From CAYLYP01 sp964387795 (GTDB lineage: Bacteria > Bacteroidota > Bacteroidia > Bacteroidales > UBA7960): a DNA stretch of 8,314 nt. Of the stretch, positions 1 to 6,356 are shown piece after piece. Under the pieces are notes generated by a model, which saw only the letters and a program-made list of their open reading frames with translations, searched no databases and was not told the origin of the DNA. The DNA lies in the NCBI GenBank assembly GCA_964387795.1, contig CAYLYP010000112.1:1-8314 (forward strand). The letters run 5' to 3'. Both the position numbers and the translations under genes were made by a program. Position 1 is the first letter of the stretch; each line of letters starts with the position of its first letter.

Positions 1-175
1 CAGAATTCTGAATGTAAACCCAGAAATAAAGATTACTAACGCAAGAAAAATTGTTGATACACGAAACAGAATAATCCATGGTTATGATTCAGTTTCAGAA
101 GAAATTATCTGGGCAATAGTATCAAAAGACCTGGGAAAATTAAGACAAGAAATTTTACATCTACTCGACGAATAA
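1..175 (+). CDS. hepT: HepT-like (DUF86) HEPN-domain ribonuclease toxin, C-terminal part
   Basis: Reading from base 2, 57 residues are open up to a TAA stop at 173-175; the 5' part lies outside the window. The fragment contains RNRIIHGY (bases 62-85), an exact match to the R-x4-H-x-Y motif of HepT toxins. In this family Arg and His form the RNase active site, and the Tyr is the residue that the partner MntA nucleotidyltransferase modifies with AMP to silence the toxin. The tail after the motif (SEEIIWAIVSKDLGKLRQEI and a few more residues) fits the last helix of a DUF86 protein. No nucleotidyltransferase gene follows within the window, so a cognate mntA would have to lie upstream, beyond the left edge. 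Family assignment rests on the motif and tail; the pairing with MntA is inferred. Confidence 0.8.
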   Translation, partial: RILNVNPEIKITNARKIVDTRNRIIHGYDSVSEEIIWAIVSKDLGKLRQEILHLLDE

Positions 176-288
176 AATTACCTGCCAAGATAAACAGGGT
201 TTCATTTGCTCAACAAAAGCCAGCATGTTACACCAGCTAATGAGGAAGAGCAAATAATCCTGGTTTTAAAAAATCCTGCATGATGGCA

Positions 289-307
289 CTATGTGTTTTT
301 AACATAG
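289..307. repeat. Short perfect inverted repeat (hairpin)
   Basis: CTATGT at 289-294 is the exact reverse complement of ACATAG at 302-307, with a 7-nt loop. No U-run follows on either strand, so it is not a typical intrinsic terminator for the toxin gene ending at 175. With only six pairs it could be chance. Confidence 0.3.
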
Positions 308-334
308 CAAGGGATTGTTAAAGATAATTTTGGG

Positions 335-350
335 ATATTAAGGCTTCATG
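335..350 (+). repeat. Copy 1 of 16-nt sequence ATATTA(A/G)GGCTTCATG
   Basis: ATATTAAGGCTTCATG here matches 1198-1213 at 15 of 16 positions, in the same orientation. The two copies sit on either side of the membrane-protein gene at 606-1169, both in non-coding DNA. The similarity does not extend into the flanks. It could be the remains of a small dispersed repeat, a shared regulatory sequence, or coincidence in AT-rich DNA. Confidence 0.35.
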
Positions 351-384
351 CTCAATTAATTTAAAAAATACTATATGAGTAATA

Positions 385-404
385 AGCATTGGTAAACCAT
401 TGCT
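385..404. promoter_or_regulatory. Imperfect 20-bp palindrome, possible operator
   Basis: AGCATTGGTAAACCATTGCT pairs with its own reverse complement at 8 of 10 positions per arm, with mismatches at the fifth and the innermost pair. The size suits a dimeric regulator, but no regulator gene is visible nearby and the site lies 200 bases upstream of the next start codon. The operator role is speculative. Confidence 0.2.
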
Positions 405-605
405 CCAGACTGTTGGTATTTTATAAAAACAAGAAACAATTTGTCCCTTCAACAATCTATATTATTATTACATTTGAAAAAAATAAGCCTTACTAATGAA
501 TGGGATAGGTGCATGATGGTTTATAATTGGATTGGTATTAGTTGGGGGATAAACGCTTTGACTGCAAATTCTAGAAATTAACAACATAATAAGAGACATA
601 ACAAC

Positions 606-1169
606 ATGAACACAAAAGAATATCTAAAACAACTTAGCATCGTAATTTTGGGTATCCTGATTGCTTTCTGGGTAAACAATATTGGAGTGAATTATAACGA
701 ACGTGTTACACAAAAGCAGGTATTGCACACAATCCTGAATGAATTAAAAGATAATAATGTCAGCATTAAAACGACAATACAAAGTTTGGATACCTTAAGC
801 ATGACTTATTCCAACATAAAAAACAAGGATACCGAATCAGGTGTTGCCACAATCAATTACTTGGGGTTACAACTAAAAAGCATTGGATACGAAACAGCTA
901 AATATACAGGGATATTGAAAGATGTAAATTATAAATTGACATCAAAAATTGTAGAAAACTATGAATCACAAAGCTACCTGGAAGACTCAGAAAAGGTAGT
1001 TATAGATGAACTATTTGTGCTTATTAAGAATAAAACGAACAAAAGCGATGAAATTGATTATTTTTTGCTTCAAATTTCAAATTTTAAGAACCATCTTGAG
1101 AGTATTGAAACTGATCAAAAACAATTGATCGAAGACTTAAATGTCTCTCTTGGTTTGGAAAGTGAATAG
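606..1169 (+). CDS. DUF6090-like single-pass membrane protein, function unknown
   Basis: The protein has 187 residues. Lys-rich residues 1-8 precede one hydrophobic segment (about 9-27) containing GILIAFWVNN, followed by NERVTQKQVLHTILNELKDN. This arrangement, a TM helix with a GI-L-IA signature, then N-E, then a helical stretch with an L-ELK-N pattern, resembles DUF6090 proteins of Bacteroidota, which usually show ALQVNNWNE-like residues at the same place. The rest is mostly charged helix (Lys/Glu/Asp/Asn), with no cysteine and no catalytic motif I recognise. Topology is probably N-terminus inside, with the bulk in the periplasm. The ATG at 606 is the only sensible start: an in-frame TAA lies ten codons upstream, and the SD (AAGAGA) is weak. 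The gene is AT-rich and stands alone, about 430 nt after the toxin gene. The protein is real with high probability; the family name is a recognition call. Confidence 0.6.
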   Translation: MNTKEYLKQLSIVILGILIAFWVNNIGVNYNERVTQKQVLHTILNELKDNNVSIKTTIQSLDTLSMTYSNIKNKDTESGVATINYLGLQLKSIGYETAKYTGILKDVNYKLTSKIVENYESQSYLEDSEKVVIDELFVLIKNKTNKSDEIDYFLLQISNFKNHLESIETDQKQLIEDLNVSLGLESE

Positions 1170-1197
1170 TCAATTAATCGAACAAAACCAACACACA

Positions 1198-1213
1198 ATA
1201 TTAGGGCTTCATG
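1198..1213 (+). repeat. Copy 2 of 16-nt sequence ATATTA(A/G)GGCTTCATG
   Basis: ATATTAGGGCTTCATG matches the copy at 335-350 with one difference. Here its last eight bases also form the left arm of the hairpin at 1206-1236, which the first copy lacks. Confidence 0.35.
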
Positions 1214-1236
1214 TATTCAACATGACAGCATGAAGC
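1206..1236 (+). repeat. 8-bp hairpin between the DUF6090-like and DUF3795-like genes
   Basis: GCTTCATG (1206-1213) is the exact reverse complement of CATGAAGC (1229-1236), with a 15-nt loop. Inside it TCATG (1209-1213) can instead pair with CATGA (1221-1225), giving two mutually exclusive foldings. It lies 37 nt after the stop at 1167-1169, but no T-run follows, so an intrinsic terminator is doubtful. It could end the upstream transcript with other factors, stabilise an mRNA end, or sit in the leader of the gene at 1314. Confidence 0.35.
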
Positions 1237-1299
1237 TTAGGTTGAACTCACCCGGATGGATAGCACAATAGGCTTTTAAAACCGGAGAATTAACTAAAC

Positions 1300-1305
1300 A
1301 GGAGG
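1300..1305 (+). promoter_or_regulatory. Strong Shine-Dalgarno site for the gene at 1314
   Basis: AGGAGG is separated by 8 nt from the ATG at 1314, near the ideal for base pairing with 16S rRNA. Bacteroidota genes usually lack such sites, and the other visible starts in this window (606, 2439, 6353, 7310) have none as strong. It fixes the start of the downstream gene and may hint at a foreign origin or high translation. Confidence 0.75.
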
Positions 1306-1313
1306 ATTGAAGA

Positions 1314-1748
1314 ATGGACAGGAAATATGCATGTTATTGTGGCCTTTACTGTGAGAATTGTGCAGTCAAGGTGAAGGTTGAACCGGCAGCAAAAGTTTTA
1401 CATGAAGAAATGGCGAAGCTTGGATTTGAAGAAATAATGCCGTTCTTTCCCGACGGAGAAACGTTTTGGAGGTTTTTAAAAGGTATGTCTGCTGAAGGGG
1501 TATGCGTTTCGTGCAAAGCCGGAAGCGGAAACCCTGCTTGTAAGGTCAGGCAGTGTGCACAAGAAAAGGACATAGAGATGTGTGCTTTTTGCAAAAGCTA
1601 TCCCTGTGAACTTTTTACAGATTTCTTTGAAGGCTACCCAATGCTAAAAAACGATAATGCAGTTTTGAAAGAAAAAGGCTGGGAGTCATGGGGAAAACTT
1701 CAGGATGAACGTCACACAAAAGGTTTTGGACTTTCATATACCAAATAA
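1314..1748 (+). CDS. DUF3795-like cysteine-rich protein
   Basis: The protein has 144 residues and 11 cysteines in two clusters: C7, C9, C13, C16 near the N-terminus (ACYCGLYCENC) and C64, C67, C76, C81, C90, C93, C98 in the middle. The opening CGLYC-x2-C and the later C-x2-C and C-x4-C spacings are what I know from DUF3795 proteins, small cytosolic proteins common in anaerobes and thought from their cysteines to bind metal or an Fe-S cluster; their function is unknown. No signal peptide or TM segment is visible. The start is set by AGGAGG at 1300-1305. The gene converges on the HAD gene (stop codons 28 nt apart) with no clear terminator between them. It is less AT-rich than the preceding gene. 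Family call is fairly firm; metal binding is inferred. Confidence 0.8.
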   Translation: MDRKYACYCGLYCENCAVKVKVEPAAKVLHEEMAKLGFEEIMPFFPDGETFWRFLKGMSAEGVCVSCKAGSGNPACKVRQCAQEKDIEMCAFCKSYPCELFTDFFEGYPMLKNDNAVLKEKGWESWGKLQDERHTKGFGLSYTK

Positions 1749-1776
1749 AGCAATGAATTATAGCAGGAAATATCCC

Positions 1777-2439
1777 CTAGTTAAAAAGCAGTTCAGTATT
1801 AAAATCCATAAAGTTTTTTATCTGAGGGTAATTCCAGGCAGAATAGTTTTCATTATTTGAGTTAATGATAACAATGTTTTTCACACCTGCATTTTCTGCT
1901 GCCTGGATACCTGCAAAAGAATCCTCGAAAATAAGCGACTCCTCAGCTTTAATGCCCATACTTTCAAGTGCTTTAACAAAGATGTCGGGATGGGGTTTGC
2001 TCCTTAATGAACCATCATTATAAATGACAGATGACCTGTTGAAATATAAACCCAGATCAAGGTATTTAAAATAAAAATCAACATTTTCTATTCCCGAAGA
2101 AGTAGCAATTGTATAAGGCAGGCTAATCTCTTTTAGGAACATGATAAAATCCATTGCACCAGGTGCCAGTTGCATATCAGACTGCAAACACAGCTTTTGA
2201 TAAATCAATTCTTTTTCGATAGCCAGCTTAAAGATTTCTTCATCCGTTAAAGGCCTGGAAAAGATGTTTAGCATAATCTCCTTATTGCTCTTCCCATGTA
2301 TTTTTTCCCCTTTCTCCTTATCAGAAAGTTTGATATCAAATTTTTCAAGGAATAAATCCCATGCTTTGTTATGAAGGGGTGTGTCCCAAAACAAAGTACC
2401 ATTAAAATCAAAGATAATACCTTTAACTGTCCGCAACAT
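1777..2439 (-). CDS. HAD-superfamily phosphatase (beta-phosphoglucomutase-like), DxN motif I
   Basis: The protein has 220 residues. HAD motif I is IIFDFNGTLF (residues 8-17) with nucleophile D11; motif II is TSS (113-115); motif III is SKPHPD with K148; motif IV is FEDSFAG with E172 and D173. The stretch between motif I and about residue 95 is a helical C1 cap, as in beta-phosphoglucomutase and sugar-phosphate phosphatases, and APGAMDF at 92-98 fits the start of the core return. The usual DxDGTL is DxNGTL here: N13 replaces the Asp that normally acts as general acid/base. I recall DFNGTL as recurring in some HAD subfamilies, so the protein need not be inactive, but it argues against annotation as a phosphoglucomutase. 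The substrate cannot be read from sequence. The gene follows metH on the same strand after a hairpin, so it is probably a separate transcript. The start is the ATG at 2437-2439, ten codons before the nucleophile, standard for the fold. Confidence 0.88.
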   Translation of the reverse strand: MLRTVKGIIFDFNGTLFWDTPLHNKAWDLFLEKFDIKLSDKEKGEKIHGKSNKEIMLNIFSRPLTDEEIFKLAIEKELIYQKLCLQSDMQLAPGAMDFIMFLKEISLPYTIATSSGIENVDFYFKYLDLGLYFNRSSVIYNDGSLRSKPHPDIFVKALESMGIKAEESLIFEDSFAGIQAAENAGVKNIVIINSNNENYSAWNYPQIKNFMDFNTELLFN

Positions 2440-2515
2440 AATATATTGGTTTTAAAATAAATATCAGGATTATACAACCGCAAAGCGATTCTTGTTATTC
2501 CAATGTTTTCAAATT

Positions 2516-2539
2516 ATCCATAATGAATATTGTATGGAT
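2516..2539. promoter_or_regulatory. 7-bp dyad upstream of the HAD phosphatase gene
   Basis: ATCCATA (2516-2522) and TATGGAT (2533-2539) are exact reverse complements separated by 10 nt. The site lies about 75-100 bases before the HAD start on the - strand, where an operator could sit. No matching regulator is visible, and the pair could be chance. Confidence 0.2.
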
Positions 2540-2595
2540 TGAGGAACAAACGCCGGGTTTTTCGAAATATTGCAATACGACCATCTAAATACAAC

Positions 2596-2635
2596 AAAAG
2601 AGCACCCAAAATGGCAAAAACTTATCAGGGTGCTC
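2596..2635 (-). terminator. Terminator-like hairpin after metH
   Basis: On the - strand GAGCACCC (2635-2628) pairs perfectly with GGGTGCTC (2607-2600) and is followed directly by TTTT (2599-2596). It lies 34 nt past the metH stop codon, the expected place for an intrinsic terminator. The 20-nt loop is larger than usual, which is the main doubt. It would separate the met genes from the HAD gene downstream. Confidence 0.65.
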
Positions 2636-2669
2636 CAAAGGGCATAAAAGGAATAAGAAGTTTTGGAAA

Positions 2670-5600
2670 TTACTCCCCGAGTGTAATGTGATTGCCAAGG
2701 TTTTTCATGATTTCATCCATCGCTTTGCCCTTAGAAAGTGCATAATATTCAAGTTGGTCTTTGCAGATTTTCCCAACATCAAAATAGCTGCTTTGAGGAT
2801 GGGCAAGGTACCAACCACACACAGAGGCAAGGGGTATCATGGAGTATGAACTTGTTAACCCAATTCCAATATGTTTTGGTGCATCAAGGAGGTTGAAAAT
2901 GCTTTGTTTTTCAGCATGATCCGGGCAGGCAGGGTATCCGGGAGCAGGCCTGATTCCCAGATAAGCCCCTTTAAGGAGTTGGGTCAGGTTAAGTTTTTCG
3001 TCCTGTAAATAGCCCCAATAGTGTGTCCTTACCCTATGATGCAAAAGTTCAGCAAAGGCTTCAGCAAGTCTGTCAGCAATAACCTTAATCATGATTGCCC
3101 CATATTCATCACCTTGTGCAATATGCTTAGCAGCCATCTGATCTGCACCATGGATACAGAGTGCGAAACAACCTAAATAATCTTTTTTACCAGCTCCTGC
3201 AGGGCAAATAAAATCTGAAAGTGATATGTTGGCCTGGTTTCCCTTTTGTTTTAGTTCCTGATTGCGAAGAAAATGAAAATGTCCTACAGTTAAATCCGAT
3301 TCATCAGGATCATAAACCAAAACTTCCTCTTCCATACTGTTTGCCGGAAATAAACCTATAATCGCATTGGCTGTTAAAAGGTTTTTTTCAATAAGCAAAG
3401 AAAGTGTTTTCTGGGCATCAAGGATAAGCTTTCTGGCTTCAGCACCCCTTTCATTATGATCCAATAAATCAGGGTATTGGCCTTTTATCCCCCATGCATG
3501 GAAGAAGGGAGCCCAATCAATATATGCAGCAATCTCACCCAGATCAAAATCTTTAAAAACTTTTATCCCCTGAAAAGCTGGAACAGGAATATCATAGTCC
3601 TCCCAGTTAATCCTGGCTTTGTTTTCCCTTGCATTTTCGAGTGTAACATACAATCTTCCTTTGTTTTGATATTGTCGGGCTATATCAACATATTGCAAGT
3701 TTAGTTTTTCAAAAAAACTCTCTGATTCATTTCCCAAGGCTTCACGTATAACTGATGCAGCCCTTGAAGCATCTTTAATCTGAACTACTTTATTATAATG
3801 AGGTGCAATTTTTATTGCAGTATGCACAAGGCTTGTTGAGGCTCCTCCAATAACAAGAGGGATCTTCATTCCTCGTTCTGACATTTGTTCAGCAACATAG
3901 ACCATTTCATTTAGGGATGGGGTAATCAGACCTGAAAGCCCAATCATATCAGCATTTTCTTTAATTGCTTCTTCTATGATTTTCTCTCCGGGAACCATAA
4001 CCCCCAGGTCAATAATTGTATAACCATTGCATGCCAACACCACTGAAGTAATATTTTTACCTATATCATGGACATCCCCTTTAACAGTTGCCATCACAAT
4101 CTTTTTAACAGAAGCTGGATCTTTTAAACCTGCTTTCTTTTCATTTTCTAACTGTGGCCCCAGGGCAGCTACTGCCTTCTTCATGATTCTTGCACTTTTT
4201 ACTACCTGAGGAAGGAACATCTTGCCCTCACCGAAAAGATCACCAACATGGTTCATTGCATCCATAAGCGGGCCTTCAATCACACGAATGGCAGACTGGT
4301 ATTCAACATACGCTTCCCTGACATCATCTTCAATGTAAGATTCTATTCCTTTTATCAGCGCATAGTTAATCCGTTGCGTTACATCGAGCATTCTCCAACC
4401 CAACAGCTCCCTTTCTTCCAGTTCATTCGGTTTATTATTTTGTTGCCTCTTTGCATACTCAATAAGATTATGCGTTGCCCCTGCATTTTTGTTTAATATA
4501 ATATCCTCTGCCAGTTTAATAAGTTCCGGATCAATCAGTTCATATACCTGTAACTGGGCAGGGTTCACTATTCCCATATCCATGCCAGCCCTGTAAGCAT
4601 GATAAAGGAAGACAGCATGCAATGCCTGACGTATGGTGTCATTTCCCCTGAAAGCAAAGGATAAATTGCTTACACCCCCGCTTATCTTTGCAAACGGAAG
4701 GTTTTCCTTTATCCATTTACAAGCCATAATATAATCAAGGGCATAATTCCTGTGTTCATCCATGCCTGTAGCTATAGAGAGGATATTTGGATCAATAATA
4801 ATATCGTGGGGGGCAAAACCTGCTTTCTCAATCAGCAGGTAATATGCCCTTTTGGCTATTTCTATTTTTCGTTCAAAGCTTACTGCCTGCCCCTCTTCAT
4901 CAAAAAGCATTACCACAACAGCAGCACCATATTGTTTAATAAGTTTTGCGTGATGGATAAAGACCTCCTCCCCTTCTTTAAGGCTTATTGAGTTAACAAT
5001 GGATTTTCCCTGAACGCATTTTAAGCCTGCTTCAATGACATCCCAGTTTGAAGAATCAATCATTACGGGTAATCTTGAAATCTCAGGTTCTGAAGCAAGC
5101 ATATTTAAAAAGCGTGTCATTGCATCAGGCCCTTCAATCATTGCATCATCCATACAAACATCAAGAGCCTGGGCACCACCTTCTACCTGATGAATAGCAA
5201 TACCTAATGCTTCATCATATTTCCCTTCCCTAATCAGGCGGGCAAACTTAGCTGAACCAGCTACATTTGTCCGCTCACCAATGTTTATAAAATTTGATTC
5301 TTTGCCAATCACAATATGCTCCAAGCCACAGATTACTGTTTGGTGCGGTGGTTCTGGTATTTTTCGTGGAACATGTTTTTTAACCTCCTCTGCAATCTTT
5401 TTAATATGTTCCGGGCTGGTTCCACAACATCCACCTACAATGTTTACAAGATTGTTTTCCAAAAAGCCACCTATTACCGACGCCATATCTGAAGGTGACT
5501 CAGAATAATTTCCAAATTGGTCAGGCAAGCCTGCATTGGGATGAACACTCACAGGCACAGAGGCCAAACGGCTTAAGGCTTCCACATACGGCCTTAGTTG

Positions 5601-6353
5601 TTTTGCCCCAAAAGCACAATTTAATCCAAATGAAAACAAATCATGATGGGAAAGGGAATAATAAAATGCTTCAAGAGTCTGGCCAGATAAAGTCCTGCCA
5701 CTTTTATCAGCGATAGTGCCGGAAATCATTACCGGTATTTTTATGCCATTGTCCCTTTCATAGTTTGAAACTGCAAAGAGTGCCGCTTTGGCGTTAAGGG
5801 TATCAAAAATTGTTTCAATGAGTAGCAGTTGGGCTCCCCCATCCATTAAACCAGAAATCTGTTGATAATATGCATCCCTGAGTTGGTCAAAATTTATTGC
5901 CCTCTTCCCCGGATCATTAATATCCGGAGACATGGATGCAGACTTATTGGTTGGACCAATCGAGCCTGCTACAAATCTTGGTTTCCTGGGATCCAGCAGG
6001 CTATACTTCTCACAAGCTATGGATGCCAGCCTTGCTGCTTCATAGTTTATTTCATATACAAGACTACTGAGCTGATAGTCTTCCAGGGAAACAGCATTAG
6101 CACTAAAAGTGTTCGTTTCAATAATATCAGCTCCTGCCTCAAGGTATTGATTATGGATATTGCTTATGATATCAGGCCGCGTAAGACTTAACAAATCGTA
6201 TGCACCATAAAGCTTTTGGGGGAGATGGGCAAAGCGCTCACCTTTAAAATCTTCTTCTGTCAGCTTATACCTCTGGATCATTGTCCCCATCGCCCCATCC
6301 AGAACAAGGATACGCTGTTTAATTAACGACTGCAATGTTTCTAAAGCATTCAT
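2670..6353 (-). CDS. metH: Cobalamin-dependent methionine synthase
   Basis: MetH moves the methyl group of 5-methyltetrahydrofolate to homocysteine through enzyme-bound methylcobalamin, in the cytosol. The 1227 residues cover all four modules of the classic enzyme. The homocysteine domain (about 1-325) has LDGAMGTMIQ and zinc ligands C246 (GLNCAFG), C309 and C310 (GGCCGT). The pterin domain (about 350-610) has INIGERTN and SGGVSNLSFAFRG. The cap and B12 domain (about 650-890) has DVHDIGKN, with H762 as the lower axial cobalt ligand beside D760, then SGLITPS. The reactivation domain (about 895-1227) has DWAPFF (D946), the AdoMet loop RPAPGYPACPDH (1135-1146) and Y1190. Thus it can accept reductive methylation without a separate activation protein, although the electron donor is not encoded here. 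The start is 3 nt after the metF stop, indicating translational coupling. No cobalamin riboswitch is visible. No key residue I checked is missing. Confidence 0.98.
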   Translation of the reverse strand: MNALETLQSLIKQRILVLDGAMGTMIQRYKLTEEDFKGERFAHLPQKLYGAYDLLSLTRPDIISNIHNQYLEAGADIIETNTFSANAVSLEDYQLSSLVYEINYEAARLASIACEKYSLLDPRKPRFVAGSIGPTNKSASMSPDINDPGKRAINFDQLRDAYYQQISGLMDGGAQLLLIETIFDTLNAKAALFAVSNYERDNGIKIPVMISGTIADKSGRTLSGQTLEAFYYSLSHHDLFSFGLNCAFGAKQLRPYVEALSRLASVPVSVHPNAGLPDQFGNYSESPSDMASVIGGFLENNLVNIVGGCCGTSPEHIKKIAEEVKKHVPRKIPEPPHQTVICGLEHIVIGKESNFINIGERTNVAGSAKFARLIREGKYDEALGIAIHQVEGGAQALDVCMDDAMIEGPDAMTRFLNMLASEPEISRLPVMIDSSNWDVIEAGLKCVQGKSIVNSISLKEGEEVFIHHAKLIKQYGAAVVVMLFDEEGQAVSFERKIEIAKRAYYLLIEKAGFAPHDIIIDPNILSIATGMDEHRNYALDYIMACKWIKENLPFAKISGGVSNLSFAFRGNDTIRQALHAVFLYHAYRAGMDMGIVNPAQLQVYELIDPELIKLAEDIILNKNAGATHNLIEYAKRQQNNKPNELEERELLGWRMLDVTQRINYALIKGIESYIEDDVREAYVEYQSAIRVIEGPLMDAMNHVGDLFGEGKMFLPQVVKSARIMKKAVAALGPQLENEKKAGLKDPASVKKIVMATVKGDVHDIGKNITSVVLACNGYTIIDLGVMVPGEKIIEEAIKENADMIGLSGLITPSLNEMVYVAEQMSERGMKIPLVIGGASTSLVHTAIKIAPHYNKVVQIKDASRAASVIREALGNESESFFEKLNLQYVDIARQYQNKGRLYVTLENARENKARINWEDYDIPVPAFQGIKVFKDFDLGEIAAYIDWAPFFHAWGIKGQYPDLLDHNERGAEARKLILDAQKTLSLLIEKNLLTANAIIGLFPANSMEEEVLVYDPDESDLTVGHFHFLRNQELKQKGNQANISLSDFICPAGAGKKDYLGCFALCIHGADQMAAKHIAQGDEYGAIMIKVIADRLAEAFAELLHHRVRTHYWGYLQDEKLNLTQLLKGAYLGIRPAPGYPACPDHAEKQSIFNLLDAPKHIGIGLTSSYSMIPLASVCGWYLAHPQSSYFDVGKICKDQLEYYALSKGKAMDEIMKNLGNHITLGE

Positions 6354-6356
6354 AAC

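Larger units (their letters stand above)
176..605. other. 430-nt AT-rich intergenic region with small dyads
   Basis: I see no convincing gene here. The longest start-to-stop run I read on the + strand near the downstream gene is a 22-codon stretch from the ATG at 513, which has no supporting signal. The region carries a 6-bp perfect hairpin (289-307), an imperfect 20-bp palindrome (385-404), one copy of a 16-nt sequence that recurs at 1198, and an imperfect long-range inverted pair (219-227 with 279-287, 8 of 9 matching). TACATTTG at 469-476 matches the Bacteroidota -7 consensus TAnnTTTG, but the nearest upstream TTTG (440-443) is 25 nt away, longer than the usual spacing. A promoter for the gene at 606 must lie here, but I cannot place it firmly. 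Confidence 0.6.

Noticed and set aside
440..476. Bacteroidota-type promoter (TTTG at 440-443, TACATTTG at 469-476)
   Set aside because: The -7 element matches the consensus, but the 25-nt spacing exceeds the usual range; not called as a promoter.
513..581. 22-codon + strand ORF before the DUF6090-like gene
   Set aside because: Too short, no SD, no recognisable sequence; expected by chance.
2268..2483. 71-codon - strand frame overlapping the HAD gene start
   Set aside because: It is out of frame with the HAD gene, which carries all four catalytic motifs; the shorter frame shows no family features.
2523..2588. 21-codon + strand ORF between the HAD gene and metH
   Set aside because: It overlaps a dyad, has no SD, and is antisense to both neighbours; length is within chance.
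5495..5716. 73-codon + strand open frame inside metH
   Set aside because: It is antisense to conserved MetH coding sequence and has no recognisable product; a shadow of the real gene, as are the other + strand frames within metH and metF.
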